This document shows, in pieces, positions 47,247 to 55,865 of a stretch of 64,000 nt of DNA; within the stretch, counting starts at the first letter, position 1; each line of letters opens with the position of its first letter. Source of the stretch: Streptomyces lateritius (lineage in GTDB: Bacteria > Actinomycetota > Actinomycetes > Streptomycetales > Streptomycetaceae); contig NZ_BMTO01000003.1 in the NCBI RefSeq assembly GCF_014649715.1, positions 29,250 to 93,249 of the forward strand, read 5' to 3'. The notes beneath the pieces are model-generated. The model ran no database searches, was not told the DNA's origin, and worked only from the letters and a program-made list of their open reading frames with translations. The position numbers were made by a program, and so were the translations under genes.

Positions 47247-49085
47247 TCAGAAGGTCAGGCTCCAAGAGTCGATGTAGCCGGTGTCACCCGAGGCCACATC
47301 GCGGACCTGCAGCTTCCAGGTGCCGTTGGCGAGCTCGCTCGACGCGTCGACCGTGTACGTGGTCAGCACGTTGTCGGCGCTGTCCGAGGACGCGGAGGCC
47401 TTCAGGTTGCGCACCGTGCCGTCGGGGGCGACCAGGTCGATGACCAGGTCCCCGCGCCAGGTGTGCTTGATGTCCACGCCTACCTTGAGGGTGGCGGGGG
47501 CGTTGCCCGTGCGGCCGGTGACGGAGATCGAGGACGACACGGTGGTGTTGTCCGAGATCGTCACGTTCGTCGCGTTGGTGAAGGCGGTGCCGGTCGGCGG
47601 GTTCGTGGTGCCGGTGACGGCGTCGACGGTCTTCGCCGTGTCGGCGATACCGGTGCCGCAGCCGCCGGAGCAGGTGCCGGGCAGCGGGCGCGCGTTGGTC
47701 TTGATCGCGGACTCGATCTCGGCCGGGGTGAGGCTGGTCTTGGCCGACTTGAGCAGCGCGGCGAGGCCGGCGATGTGCGGCGCGGCCATCGAGGTGCCCT
47801 GGTAGGGCTTGTAGTTCTCCAGCGACTGGGTGGTCGTGCCCGAGTTGAGCGTGGAGTGGATGCCGTTCTCGGGGGTGGTCACCGTGCCGGGCGTGTCGGT
47901 CGCGCGGCGGGTTTCGCCGCCCGGAGCCGCCACGTCCACGATGGTGCCGTAGTTCGAGTAGTACGAACGGTTGCCCTCACGGCTGGTCGACGCCACGGTG
48001 ATGACGTTCGAGCAGTTCGCGGGGGTGAAGCCGGAGGTGTTGGCGTTGCTGTTGCCCGCGGCGACGACGACGGTGGTACCGCGCGAGACGGCGCCGTTGA
48101 TCGCGGTCTGGTAGACGCTCGGGCAGGTGGAGCTGGCGCCGCCCAGGCTCAGGTTGATGACCTTCGCCGGGGTCGGGTTGGCCGCGACGCCCGGAACGGA
48201 GCCGCCGGACGCCCAGGTGATGGCGTCGGCGATGTCCGAGGAGGAGCCGCCGCACTTGCCGAGGACACGCACGGGCTGGATCTTCGCGTTGTACGCGATG
48301 CCCGCGATGCCCTTGGTGTTGTGGGTGACCGCACCGATGGTGCCGGCCACGTGGGTGCCGTGCCAGGAGGAGTTCGACGCGCGGGAGCCGGTGCCGCACT
48401 CGCCGTCGGTGGCGTTCCAGTCGCCCTCGTCCTTGGCGTCCGCGTCACGGCCGTTGCCGTCGCGGGCGTCGGCGGAGGTGGAGATGAAGTCGTAGCCGGC
48501 GACCACGTTGGACGCCAGGTCCGAGTGGGCCGCGTAGCCGGTGTCGATGACGGCCACGGTGACACCGGAGCCGGTCGTCTTGTCCCAGGCCGGCGGAACG
48601 TTCATGCCGCCGGTGGCCTCGAAGAGGTCCCACTGCTTGGCGTAGTCCGTGTCGTTCGGGGTGACCGCCATCGCGTACGCGCGGATGTCGGGCTCCACCG
48701 AGGCGACCTGCGGGTCGGCGCGGAAGGCGTCCATGACCTCGGCGACGTCCTGCTTGGTGGCGCTGTCGCCCAGGTCGACCAGCGCGGCACCGCCGGCGAG
48801 GCGGCGCTCGAAGGAGAGGCTCTCCCCGGTCTCGGCGCCCTTCGCGGCCGCGTCGCTCTTCGCGGCGGCGTTGGAGCCGGCCTCGGCGGTCTTGGACTTG
48901 TAGGTGACGATGACCTTCTCGACAGGAGCGCTGGGCAGCGCGGTCATCGCCTGCGAAGCCGGAGCCGGCTTCGGGGTGGCAGCGGCCGGGGCGGCGGCGA
49001 ACGCCCCGGTGGACGTGGCAGCGGCGCCGATGATCGCGGCACTCGCGACCACGACGGATATGACTCTCCGCCTGGAACTGTTCAA
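47247..49085 (-). CDS. Secreted subtilisin-like protease with inhibitor prodomain and P-domain
   Basis: A 612-residue S8 peptidase starting at TTG 49085 behind GGGA. The signal peptide is Arg-rich then VISVVVASAAIIGAAATSTG. An I9-type prodomain covers about 55-140. The catalytic triad is Asp181 (VAVIDTGYAAHSDL), His242 (SSWHGTHVAGTIG) and Ser432 (PYQGTSMAAPHIAG). The C-terminal 110 residues form a proprotein-convertase P-domain (NATNVTISDNTTVSSSISVT, HTWRGDLVIDLVAPDGTVRN) that stabilises the enzyme. It should act outside the cell in protein degradation. A more upstream in-frame start at 49265 exists but lacks a signal-like region. Confidence 0.92.
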   Translation of the reverse strand: MNSSRRRVISVVVASAAIIGAAATSTGAFAAAPAAATPKPAPASQAMTALPSAPVEKVIVTYKSKTAEAGSNAAAKSDAAAKGAETGESLSFERRLAGGAALVDLGDSATKQDVAEVMDAFRADPQVASVEPDIRAYAMAVTPNDTDYAKQWDLFEATGGMNVPPAWDKTTGSGVTVAVIDTGYAAHSDLASNVVAGYDFISTSADARDGNGRDADAKDEGDWNATDGECGTGSRASNSSWHGTHVAGTIGAVTHNTKGIAGIAYNAKIQPVRVLGKCGGSSSDIADAITWASGGSVPGVAANPTPAKVINLSLGGASSTCPSVYQTAINGAVSRGTTVVVAAGNSNANTSGFTPANCSNVITVASTSREGNRSYYSNYGTIVDVAAPGGETRRATDTPGTVTTPENGIHSTLNSGTTTQSLENYKPYQGTSMAAPHIAGLAALLKSAKTSLTPAEIESAIKTNARPLPGTCSGGCGTGIADTAKTVDAVTGTTNPPTGTAFTNATNVTISDNTTVSSSISVTGRTGNAPATLKVGVDIKHTWRGDLVIDLVAPDGTVRNLKASASSDSADNVLTTYTVDASSELANGTWKLQVRDVASGDTGYIDSWSLTF

Positions 49086-49446
49086 GGTGTTCCCTTTCGA
49101 GCACGACGTAGGTGCGGAGCAGTGGCGGCGGCGCGGGAGCCGCGGTGCGAAGTGGGGGGTCGCGGTCCGCTGGTCCCTGGGCTGGGGGGCCCGTGCGCCG
49201 CCACCGGCGCGACGGCCCGGGTCAAGGCCGTCACCGGCGGACACCACCCTCCTCCCCTCATGCACCTGACAGGGCCTGAGCTCCTGTGGGGGGCGTGGTT
49301 CGGGGGATGGGATCTGCCGGTGCGGCAGACAGTAGGGAACGAGCAGGTGAACGCGATACGGGGAAAACCCTTGTCACCCCCCGAGGGGGGTGGGGGGAGG
49401 GAGAGGGGGCGGCATGCCGGGCCCCTCGGAAGGGCATCACCGGTGA
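49086..49446. other. Divergent intergenic region with a CACCCCCC palindrome
   Basis: About 360 bases between the subtilisin gene and the plus-strand membrane gene. A perfect 8-2-8 inverted repeat (CACCCCCC, GA, complement) at 49375-49392 may be an operator. It is followed by a purine-rich run. No clear -10/-35 pairs could be assigned. Confidence 0.45.
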
Positions 49447-50262
49447 GTGAAGTCGAGGAGATACCGGCGGAGTTGGTACGAGCGGCGGCTGCCCCTGCCG
49501 TTACGGGGGCTGATCGTCCTCGCGGCGGGGCTGGGCGTCTTCCTCTGCGGTCAGCTGGTCGTGGACGGATACCGGGCGACGATGGTGTATCGCGAGGCGC
49601 CGGTCTGCGAGGGAGCGGGGCAGGGCCGGGGGGAGGGGTGCGTACGGACCGCCGAGGGGAAGGTGACCGACCGCGCGACGGGCGAGCACTGCACGTCCAG
49701 CGGTACGAGCGGCGGGGGCGGCACCGTGACCGCCGGCGGCACGACGGCCGGCGGTGGAATGGCGACCGCGGGCGGCGGCGTGGGCGGCGCGGTGACGGCC
49801 GGCGGCGTGACCGCGGGCGGGGGCGGCGGCACCACCTGCACGCGGTACTACCGGGTCGAGGTCGAGTGGCCGGAACGCACCGAGTGGCTCTCGGTGGACT
49901 CGGACGCGTACGACGAGGTCGCGTCCGGTGACCGCGCGAGGCTCAGGCTCTGGGAGGGCGAGGTCGTCCGGCTGGAGGTGCGCGGCCACACCCACACCTA
50001 CCCGACCTCCTCGGAGAGCGGCGTGGGAGTGTGGCTCGCGGTCGCCGCGCTGATCCTGGCCACGGGGGTCTGGGGAGCGGTGAGCGGCCGGCTGTCGGGG
50101 CTCATCGCGTTCCCGAACTTCGGCTGGCTGTTCGTGGCCGTCGGCATCGGATGGCTCGGTTCCATGGCCCTGTTCGGCGGACACGTGCTCGTCTGGGCCT
50201 TCGCGATCCTGTGGACGGGGTTCGCGGTCTTCTGGATCGTGGGCGCCTGGCGGGACGGCTGA
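49447..50262 (+). CDS. Integral membrane protein with Gly-rich extracellular insert
   Basis: A 271-residue protein of unknown function. A first membrane helix is at about 19-40 (LRGLIVLAAGLGVFLCGQLV). About 110 residues follow, with Cys pairs (VCEGAG, GCVRTAEG, HCTSSG, TCTRYY) and a run of GGG(T/V)xTAGG units at about 88-128. A beta-rich stretch EVEWPERTEWLSVDSDAYDE comes next. Three further helices are near the end (VWLAVAALILATGVWGAVSG, LFVAVGIGWLGSMALF, LVWAFAILWTGFAVFWIVG). It resembles other Streptomyces DUF3592-type membrane proteins only loosely. The GTG at 49447 has GGAAGG about 12 bases upstream. Confidence 0.7.
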   Translation: MKSRRYRRSWYERRLPLPLRGLIVLAAGLGVFLCGQLVVDGYRATMVYREAPVCEGAGQGRGEGCVRTAEGKVTDRATGEHCTSSGTSGGGGTVTAGGTTAGGGMATAGGGVGGAVTAGGVTAGGGGGTTCTRYYRVEVEWPERTEWLSVDSDAYDEVASGDRARLRLWEGEVVRLEVRGHTHTYPTSSESGVGVWLAVAALILATGVWGAVSGRLSGLIAFPNFGWLFVAVGIGWLGSMALFGGHVLVWAFAILWTGFAVFWIVGAWRDG

Positions 50263-50418
50263 GAGAGGCGGCGACGGGCGCGGAGAGGGCGTCAGTCCGG
50301 TTCGAGGGTGGTCGCGCCGAGGCCACCGTCCTGCGCGACCGGCCGGACCCGGGCCGGTGTTTCCGGCCGTACCGCGACGGATCTGCCGTGCCGTGCCCCG
50401 CCAGGCGTTCGCGGCGGG

Positions 50419-51375
50419 TCAGCAGAGCAGCCGCAGGGCCGTCTCCGCCACCCCGACCCGCACCGTCTGACCCCAGGTCAGTTCGAGCGCGTCCGACTCC
50501 ATGCCGTCGCCGAAGGCCACGAGCCGGTCGGACTCGACCGTGAGCCGCAGGGTCTCGCCAGGGCTCAGCAGGCCCTCCACGCGGGTGGTGCCGGTCGTCG
50601 GGGACGGCCAGGCCTCGCGGACGAACCAGGCGAGCCGCCGGTCCGTCGGAACGGGCATGCGCAGACGGCTCGATCGCTGCTCCCGGAGGGAGCGGAGCCA
50701 GCCCGTGGCCCCCGTGCCGGTGCCGACGAGCACGCCCGAGGACGCCTGGGGTTCGGGCGGCGCCGCGTCGGAGCCCTCGCTGCCGAGGCCGCTGCCGAGA
50801 CCGAGGGTGTACCGGACCGTCTGGTGGGTCGACGGGCCCAGGTAGATCTCGTTGAGGGCCACGAGCCGTTGGGCGTCGTCGGTGACCGCCTCCACCATCG
50901 TGAGCTCCTCCACGACCGTTCCGGCCGCCGTCCCGGTCGTGGGCCGTCCGCTCGTCGCCGTACCGGAGGCGGCCGCGAGCAGCGCGCCCGCGTCCGCCGC
51001 GCGGTGCCGCACGAGGACGCCCGCGTTGCGCCCCGGGTCGGCGTCGATCCCGACGACCGGCTGACCGCTGAGGTACTTCGCCGCGTTGGCCACGAGCCCG
51101 TCCTGCCCGACCACGACGACCACGTCCTCGGGGCCGAACAGGAAGCGGTCCAGGTCGGCGCGTTCCACCCTGGCCCGCCGCCACCGCAAGGGAACCGCTG
51201 ACGCCACCTCCGCCATCGCCCGCCGGGTCCGCTCGTGGCGTTGCCGCACCTCCTCGATGTCGCGGCCCCGGCGGGAGAGGAAGAACGCGGCCTGCCCGTG
51301 CGTACCGTGCCGGGCGAGCAGCTCCTCGTACTCCGTGACCCGGTGGACGAGGACCGCCCGGGGCGCCAGGCTCAC
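50419..51375 (-). CDS. NAD-kinase-like protein
   Basis: A 318-residue protein of the NAD-kinase/diacylglycerol-kinase superfamily. The GTG at 51375 overlaps the stop of the SPFH gene. VVVVVGQDGLVANAAKYLSG corresponds to the GGDGT nucleotide loop but reads GQDGL. PVVGIDADPGRNAGVLVRHR and the later GTGTGATGWLRSLREQ (the T-G-[AS]-T-A-Y-like loop) follow the family order. The changed GGDGT motif means catalysis is uncertain; a lipid or other nucleotide may be the substrate. The coupling to SPFH points to a membrane-linked role. The gene is downstream in a two-gene operon controlled by the MerR-like promoter region. Confidence 0.75.
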   Translation of the reverse strand: MSLAPRAVLVHRVTEYEELLARHGTHGQAAFFLSRRGRDIEEVRQRHERTRRAMAEVASAVPLRWRRARVERADLDRFLFGPEDVVVVVGQDGLVANAAKYLSGQPVVGIDADPGRNAGVLVRHRAADAGALLAAASGTATSGRPTTGTAAGTVVEELTMVEAVTDDAQRLVALNEIYLGPSTHQTVRYTLGLGSGLGSEGSDAAPPEPQASSGVLVGTGTGATGWLRSLREQRSSRLRMPVPTDRRLAWFVREAWPSPTTGTTRVEGLLSPGETLRLTVESDRLVAFGDGMESDALELTWGQTVRVGVAETALRLLC

Positions 51376-52376
51376 GACGGAGTCCCGCCGCCCAGCTTGG
51401 CGAGCAGTCCGGTCAGCACATCGGGCGAGAGGGTCAGGCTCTCGATCCGCGGCAGGTTCTCCGCCGCACGGGTCGCGGCCAGCGCGTGCAGCGTCGCCGC
51501 GTCGACCTCCCCGTGCACCCGCAGCCACGCCGACTGCGCCGCCGCGCGCGCCTCGCCGACCTCCCGGGCCGCCTCCGCCTCGGCTCGCGCGAGCCGGACC
51601 TTGCGTACCGCCTCGGCCTCCGCCCGTACGGAGTCGGCTGCGGCGGACTCCTCGGCCTCGCGGCGCGCGTTGGTGCCGCGCTGGTCGACGAGCCGCTCCT
51701 CCTGACGGGCCAGTTCGATCTTGCTGCCCAGCTCGTTCTCGGCGATGGCCCGCTCGCGTTCGACGGCCACGGCGCGCCGCTCGTAGGTGGCTCGGTCGGC
51801 CTCCTGCTGGATCTGCTCGCGTGCCGGGGTGCGCAGCGCCCGTTCGACCTCCGGCTCCGGACGGATCGCCACCACGCGTACGGCCACCACCTCGATACCG
51901 GTGGCCGGCAGCCGCGGCTCGGCCCCGAGCCCGGCCGCGATCCGGTCGCGGACCGCCGCCACGCCGTCGACGAGGGCCGCGGCGAGCGGGGTGCGCGCCA
52001 GGACGTCGAGGGCGTGCTGCTGGGCGGTCTCGGTGAGCAGCGTCGCGATCTGATCCAGCGGCGCGCCGCGCCACGCGCCCGTGTCCGGGTCGATCGAGAA
52101 GTCGAGCCGGGTGGCCGCCGCGTCCGGCTCGCTGATGCGGTACGTGACCGTGGACTGCACGCTCACGTCCTGGAAGTCGGCGGTCCGCGCGTGGAAGGAC
52201 ATGGCGAGCTCCCGGTCGTTCACCGGCACTTCGGACAGCGCGGCGGACAGGGAACGGAACCAGAAGCTGAGCCCCGTGCCGTCGTGGACGAGCCGCCCTC
52301 GACGGTGGTGGCGGATGTGGCTGGTGGGCGCGGAGCGCAGATGGCGCCAGCTGGCCCGCCGGATGATGTCGGCCAT
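51372..52376 (-). CDS. SPFH/Band 7 domain protein
   Basis: A 334-residue protein with an SPFH domain (about 25-190: VPVNDRELAMSFHARTADFQ, VQSTVTYRISEPDAAATRLD, TGIEVVAVRVVAIRPEPEVE). A long coiled coil follows, rich in Ala, Glu and Arg (about 190-290: RAIAENELGSKIELARQEER, VRAEAEAVRKVRLARAEAEA). It lacks the N-terminal membrane hairpin of flotillins, so it may bind the membrane through partners. SPFH proteins form cage-like membrane scaffolds and regulate proteases. It heads an operon with the NAD-kinase-like gene. Confidence 0.85.
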   Translation of the reverse strand: MADIIRRASWRHLRSAPTSHIRHHRRGRLVHDGTGLSFWFRSLSAALSEVPVNDRELAMSFHARTADFQDVSVQSTVTYRISEPDAAATRLDFSIDPDTGAWRGAPLDQIATLLTETAQQHALDVLARTPLAAALVDGVAAVRDRIAAGLGAEPRLPATGIEVVAVRVVAIRPEPEVERALRTPAREQIQQEADRATYERRAVAVERERAIAENELGSKIELARQEERLVDQRGTNARREAEESAAADSVRAEAEAVRKVRLARAEAEAAREVGEARAAAQSAWLRVHGEVDAATLHALAATRAAENLPRIESLTLSPDVLTGLLAKLGGGTPS

Positions 52377-52388
52377 GGAACCCCCTTG

Positions 52389-52437
52389 TCGTCACCTTGA
52401 CGATAGCGAGCTCGCTCCTTTCTCGTCAAGATGACGA
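52389..52437 (-). promoter_or_regulatory. MerR-type promoter with paired TCGTCA-N3-TGACGA operators
   Basis: Two inverted repeats of the exact form TCGTCA-N3-TGACGA lie at 52389-52403 and 52423-52437, with centres 34 bases apart. Read on the minus strand they overlap the -10 (TATCGT, 52405-52400) and -35 (TTGACG, 52429-52424) of a promoter with an 18-base spacer. The spacer contains a perfect palindrome AGCGAGCTCGCT (52405-52416). Long spacers with a dyad are the hallmark of MerR-regulated promoters. The promoter would drive the SPFH operon (start 52376). Confidence 0.6.
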
Positions 52438-53115
52438 AAGTGGTTCTCCGGGGGTGGGTGGAGGCTGCGACCGCGCGGTGCCGTGCAGGCGGGCGGAGAC
52501 GTCCTCGTGTGCCAGGCGTCGCAGCGCGAGCAGGATCGGCTCGTAGAGCGTCGTGTACGCGACGGTGGCCTCGATCGCCTCCTCCAGGACCGGATAGCGA
52601 TCGAGCACGGCGTACTCCTCCGCCGCGATCGGGTGCATCGCCAGCGCGTACCGCCGGATGTGGTCGATGCCGCCCTCGTAGCCGAGCGAGCGCAGGGTGA
52701 CGACCGCCCTGGTCAGTGCGGCGAGCGGGGGCGCCTCGTCGTACACCCGCCAGTCCAGCTCGGTGAGCAGCTCGCGCAGCTCCGCGAAGACCTCGTCCCA
52801 GAGCTCGCGCCGCGGATCGGACTCCTCCGGCGGAGTGATCCGCGGTCCCAGCATGTACTGGGCGATGCCCAGGCGTTCGTGGCGTCCGAAGGCGGGATCG
52901 TCGGCCACCGCGAGAACGTCCCTGGCCTGCTGGACCGTCATGCCGCCGACGGTGAGCAGGGCGCGGATCAGTCGCAGTCTGCGCAGGTGTTCCTCGCCGT
53001 ACTCCGACTGCCGCGCGGTGACCGGCGTGCCCGGGGCCAGCAGTCCTTCGCGGAGGTAGTACTTCACCGTCGCCACGGACACGCCGCTGCGGCTGCTCAA
53101 CTCGGAGAGGCGCAA
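52426..53115 (-). CDS. MerR-family transcriptional regulator
   Basis: A 229-residue regulator. The N-terminal winged helix reads LSELSSRSGVSVATVKYYLR then EGLLAPG and RRLRLIRALLTVGGMTVQQA, the MerR HTH and wing pattern. The C-terminal part (about 85-229) is a helical effector domain of unknown specificity (RELWDEVFAELRELLTELDW, HIRRYALAMHPIAAEEYAVL). No Cys pair suggests metal sensing, so an organic ligand is more likely. TTG 53115 is the start. It lies between the SPFH operon and a divergent DUF4188 gene and is the obvious candidate to bind the inverted repeats on both sides. Confidence 0.85.
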   Translation of the reverse strand: MRLSELSSRSGVSVATVKYYLREGLLAPGTPVTARQSEYGEEHLRRLRLIRALLTVGGMTVQQARDVLAVADDPAFGRHERLGIAQYMLGPRITPPEESDPRRELWDEVFAELRELLTELDWRVYDEAPPLAALTRAVVTLRSLGYEGGIDHIRRYALAMHPIAAEEYAVLDRYPVLEEAIEATVAYTTLYEPILLALRRLAHEDVSARLHGTARSQPPPTPGEPLSSS

Positions 53116-53139
53116 AAGATGTTCACCGTTCCCATCGTC

Positions 53140-53194
53140 TCGACACGGTTACCGAGGAGTTCTACTCTGCCCTCCAAGGATAGTTCAGCTATCC
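53140..53194 (+). promoter_or_regulatory. Putative promoter and operator before the DUF4188 gene
   Basis: TCGACA (53140-53145), 17 bases, TACTCT (53163-53168) make a plausible promoter. Just after the expected start comes an inverted repeat GGATAG-TTCAG-CTATCC (53178-53194), a likely operator. It lies between the divergent merR-like and DUF4188 genes. Confidence 0.45.
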
Positions 53195-53218
53195 ATCAGC
53201 GGAGGGTGGGCGGAGACC

Positions 53219-53680
53219 ATGGCACGGTCCGACTTCACGCAGGGGATACGGCTCCTCGCGACGCCTGAATGGAACCGCGGCGGTCCGGAGGGCCGCGCCG
53301 AGCGGCGCAGAGTCCGCCGGGGGCGCTTCGTGGCCGCGCACACCGAGCCGGTGGCGGTCTTCCTGATCGGCGCCCGCGTCAACCGCTGGCGCTCGGTCCG
53401 TGGCTGGCTGCCCGTGTTCATGGCCATGCCCGGCATGCTCAAGGAGTTGACGGCCGAACCGGAGAGTGGCTTCCTCGGTTACCGGATGCTCCTGGGGCCG
53501 TCCTTCGGCGAGGTGACCTTCGTCCAGTACTGGCGCAGGGCCGGAGACATCCGGGCGTACGCCACCGACTCGGCCCGGAGCCACCGCCCGGCCCAGAGCG
53601 CCTTCTGGCGCCGCTACTTCACGAGCAACGGGGCGGTCGGCATCTGGCACGAGATGTACGCGGTGCGCCCGGGCGCCTGA
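53219..53680 (+). CDS. DUF4188-family protein (monooxygenase-like ferredoxin fold)
   Basis: A 153-residue protein. Diagnostic stretches are RFVAAHTEPVAVFLIGARVN followed by RWRSVRGWLPVFMAMPGMLK, and then SGFLGYRMLLGPSFGEVTFV, QYWRRAGDIRAYATDS and NGAVGIWHEMYAV. This layout matches DUF4188, a relative of the dimeric alpha-beta barrel (ABM/YdhR-like) family. The activity is unknown; a small-molecule monooxygenase or binding role is plausible. The ATG at 53219 follows GGCGGAG. It is divergent from the MerR gene and probably under its control. Confidence 0.8.
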   Translation: MARSDFTQGIRLLATPEWNRGGPEGRAERRRVRRGRFVAAHTEPVAVFLIGARVNRWRSVRGWLPVFMAMPGMLKELTAEPESGFLGYRMLLGPSFGEVTFVQYWRRAGDIRAYATDSARSHRPAQSAFWRRYFTSNGAVGIWHEMYAVRPGA

Positions 53681-53698
53681 TCCGCGCTGTACGGGGAC

Positions 53699-53833
53699 AT
53701 GCCTGCGACGGGGCTCGGCGCCCTGTTCGACCTCGAACCGGCGGTCTCGGGCGGGAAGGGCGGCCACCAGCCCTCGGCAGACCCGATCTTCGCGGCCCAG
53801 GTGACGGAGGAACGCCCACCGGCGGGGGAGTGA
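53699..53833 (+). CDS. Putative 44-residue protein
   Basis: An ATG at 53699, behind GGGG, opens a 44-codon frame (MPATGLGALFDLEPAVSGGK, then GGHQPSADPIFAAQVTEERP). Codon use is Streptomyces-like and it lies 19 bases after the DUF4188 stop. I do not recognise it. It could be a small conserved protein or chance. Confidence 0.4.
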   Translation: MPATGLGALFDLEPAVSGGKGGHQPSADPIFAAQVTEERPPAGE

Positions 53834-53854
53834 CGGATGGGCCTGGACGGGGCG

Positions 53855-54958
53855 TCAGCCGACGGGGGCGGGGGCGGGGGCCGAACCCGGACCGAGCGCG
53901 CCGGGTGCCGGCTCGTCGGGGCGGGGCGGGGAGGTCGTCCGCGCGGGCGTGGGCGCCGGGCCGGGGACGGTCACGGGGGAGAACTGGAACGGAGGAGTGG
54001 CGGAAACGGGCGTGCCCGAGGCGGCCGGCGGACCGGTGGGCGTCGTGCTCGGACGCCGGGCGTCCGGGGCGGGCCCCGGGTCCGTCGTCAGGAGCACCAC
54101 GCCGCGCGCGGCCACCAGCGACGCGACGGCCGCGACGAGCCAGCCCCACGCCCCCGCCCGGAACGACTCGCCGAGCAGCGCCACGCCGATGACGGCGGCC
54201 GCGGCCGGGTTCGCGAGGTTCACCACGGCGAGGGGTGCGGCGAGGCCGCCCCGGTAGGCGGCCTGGGAGAGCAGGAGGCCGCTCACCGCGAAGCCCGAGA
54301 TCAGCCCGGCGAGCAGGGCGGCCTGCCACCAACGGGCCCCGCCGCCCGGCAGCTCGCGCGCGAGCGCGACGGTCAGAGTCTGGGTCAGCGCGGAGGCCAC
54401 GCCCGAGGCGATCCCGGAGGCCGTCGCGTGGCCGAGGCCCCGCGCCCGCCTTCGTGCCCGGCCGCGCCCCTCGCGGTGCGATCGTCCCGAGGCGAGCGCC
54501 GCGATCAGCATCGCCGTCGCCGCGGCGACGGTCAGCGCCTCGGTGAGGTCCAGCGCCTCACCCGGCTTCGCCGGCCCCGTGACCGAGATCAGGCCGACGA
54601 GTCCGGCGAGCGTCCACAGCGCCCCGCGCCACTCCGACCGGGTCACCCGCCGTCGCGCGCCGTACGCCCCGACGGGCAGCGCCGCCACCAGGGTCAGCGC
54701 GCCGAGCGGCTGGACGAGCGTCAGCGGGCCGTAGTGCAGCGCGGCCACATGGGCGAGCGCACCGGCAGCGTTGAGGCCGACCGCCCCCCACCACCCGCCC
54801 CGGGCGAGGAGCGCCCGCAGCGCGCCGTGCCCGCCGTCGGAGTCCGCCGCGAGCCGGGCCTGTGCCACGGCGGCGAGGGCGTATCCGGCGGCGGAGACCA
54901 GGGAGAGGAGCACCGCGAGTACGGTGCCGTCCGGGCCGTTCATGGCAGGGACGCTCAC
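53855..54958 (-). CDS. DMT/EamA-type membrane transporter
   Basis: A 367-residue protein with about nine or ten hydrophobic helices and a Pro-rich C-terminal tail of about 80 residues. The two-fold repeat pattern (ALAAVAQARLAADSDGG early, GLLLSQAAYRGGLAAPLAVV late, with GVALLGESFRAGAWGWLVAA) resembles EamA/NIPA-type small-molecule exporters. The substrate is unknown. The GTG at 54958 overlaps the stop of the PAP2 gene, so the two form an operon transcribed leftward; an ATG at 54943 is an alternative start. The Pro/Thr/Ala tail probably lies in the cytoplasm. Confidence 0.78.
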   Translation of the reverse strand: MSVPAMNGPDGTVLAVLLSLVSAAGYALAAVAQARLAADSDGGHGALRALLARGGWWGAVGLNAAGALAHVAALHYGPLTLVQPLGALTLVAALPVGAYGARRRVTRSEWRGALWTLAGLVGLISVTGPAKPGEALDLTEALTVAAATAMLIAALASGRSHREGRGRARRRARGLGHATASGIASGVASALTQTLTVALARELPGGGARWWQAALLAGLISGFAVSGLLLSQAAYRGGLAAPLAVVNLANPAAAAVIGVALLGESFRAGAWGWLVAAVASLVAARGVVLLTTDPGPAPDARRPSTTPTGPPAASGTPVSATPPFQFSPVTVPGPAPTPARTTSPPRPDEPAPGALGPGSAPAPAPVG

Positions 54959-55806
54959 CGCGGGGCTCCCGCCGGAAGGGGCGCAGGGGTGGCGGGGCCG
55001 GCATCACGAGCGGCATCCGGGCCGGTCGCGTGCGCGCCCGGCGCCCGAACGACGGCGAGTGCGAGGGCGAGCAGCGCGGCCGCGGCGAGCGCGTCGAACC
55101 AGTAGTGGTTGGCCGTGCCGACGATCACCAGCAGGGTCACCAGGGGGTGGAGCAGCCACAGCCACCGCCACATGCTCCGGGTGGCGACGATCAGGCCGAT
55201 CGCGAGCATCAGCGCCCAGCCGAAGTGGAGTGAGGGCATCGCGGCGAACTGGTTCGCCATCGAGTCCGTCCGCGGGGTCGCGCCGTAGACGGAGGGGCCG
55301 TAGACCCGCGCGGTGTCGACGAGTCCGCTGGCGCTGAGCATCCGGGGCGGTGCGAGCGGCATCAGCAGGTGCAGCGCGAGCGCGGCGGCGGTGAGGAGCG
55401 CGAGGACCCGGCGGGACCACAGGTAGTGGCCGGGCCGGTGCCGGTAGAGCCAGGCGAGGAAGGCGATGGTGACGGGAAAGTGCACGGCCGCGTAGTACGT
55501 GTTGGCGGCCCGGACGAGCGGTTCGCCGTGCAGGAGGAGAGCCTGGACCGTGCCCTCGGCGGGCAGGCGCACGGCGCGCTCGGCGGCCCATATCAGGTCC
55601 GCGTTGTGGAAGGCGCGCAGCTCGTGGCCGTTGGCGAACGCCCGGCCCGATTTGTACACGAGGAAGAGTGCGGTGACGAGCAGCAGCTCGCGCACGAGGG
55701 GCGGCCTCGGGGCGCCGCCCGGCCGTTCCGGGGGAGCGGTCGGCCCCGGTCCTGCGGGCCGTGCGCCCGGCGGCGTCCCCCGTGTCCCGGGTATCCCGGC
55801 AGCCAT
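54955..55806 (-). CDS. PAP2-superfamily membrane phosphatase/transferase
   Basis: A 283-residue integral membrane enzyme with about six helices. The catalytic signature includes AMPSLHFGWALMLAIG (PSLH motif) and IVGTANHYWFDALAAAALLA (His...Asp motif). The N-terminal part has KSGRAFANGHELRAFHNADL, seen in the PAP2_3 / inositol-phosphorylceramide-synthase-like subgroup. It should hydrolyse or transfer lipid phosphates at the outer membrane face. It is coupled to the transporter gene and lies opposite a TetR regulator across a strong operator, so the regulator likely controls it. Confidence 0.83.
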   Translation of the reverse strand: MAAGIPGTRGTPPGARPAGPGPTAPPERPGGAPRPPLVRELLLVTALFLVYKSGRAFANGHELRAFHNADLIWAAERAVRLPAEGTVQALLLHGEPLVRAANTYYAAVHFPVTIAFLAWLYRHRPGHYLWSRRVLALLTAAALALHLLMPLAPPRMLSASGLVDTARVYGPSVYGATPRTDSMANQFAAMPSLHFGWALMLAIGLIVATRSMWRWLWLLHPLVTLLVIVGTANHYWFDALAAAALLALALAVVRAPGAHATGPDAARDAGPATPAPLPAGAPR

Positions 55807-55865
55807 GGCGCGGCCCCTTTTTCCGTCAAATCGGCAGCAAACGGAGGAAGCCTAGATCCGAATCT

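Noticed and set aside
49709..49832. Gly-rich repeat as a DNA repeat element
   Set aside because: The GGCGGC/ACCGCC pattern encodes an in-frame Gly/Thr/Ala loop of the membrane protein, so it is protein low complexity.
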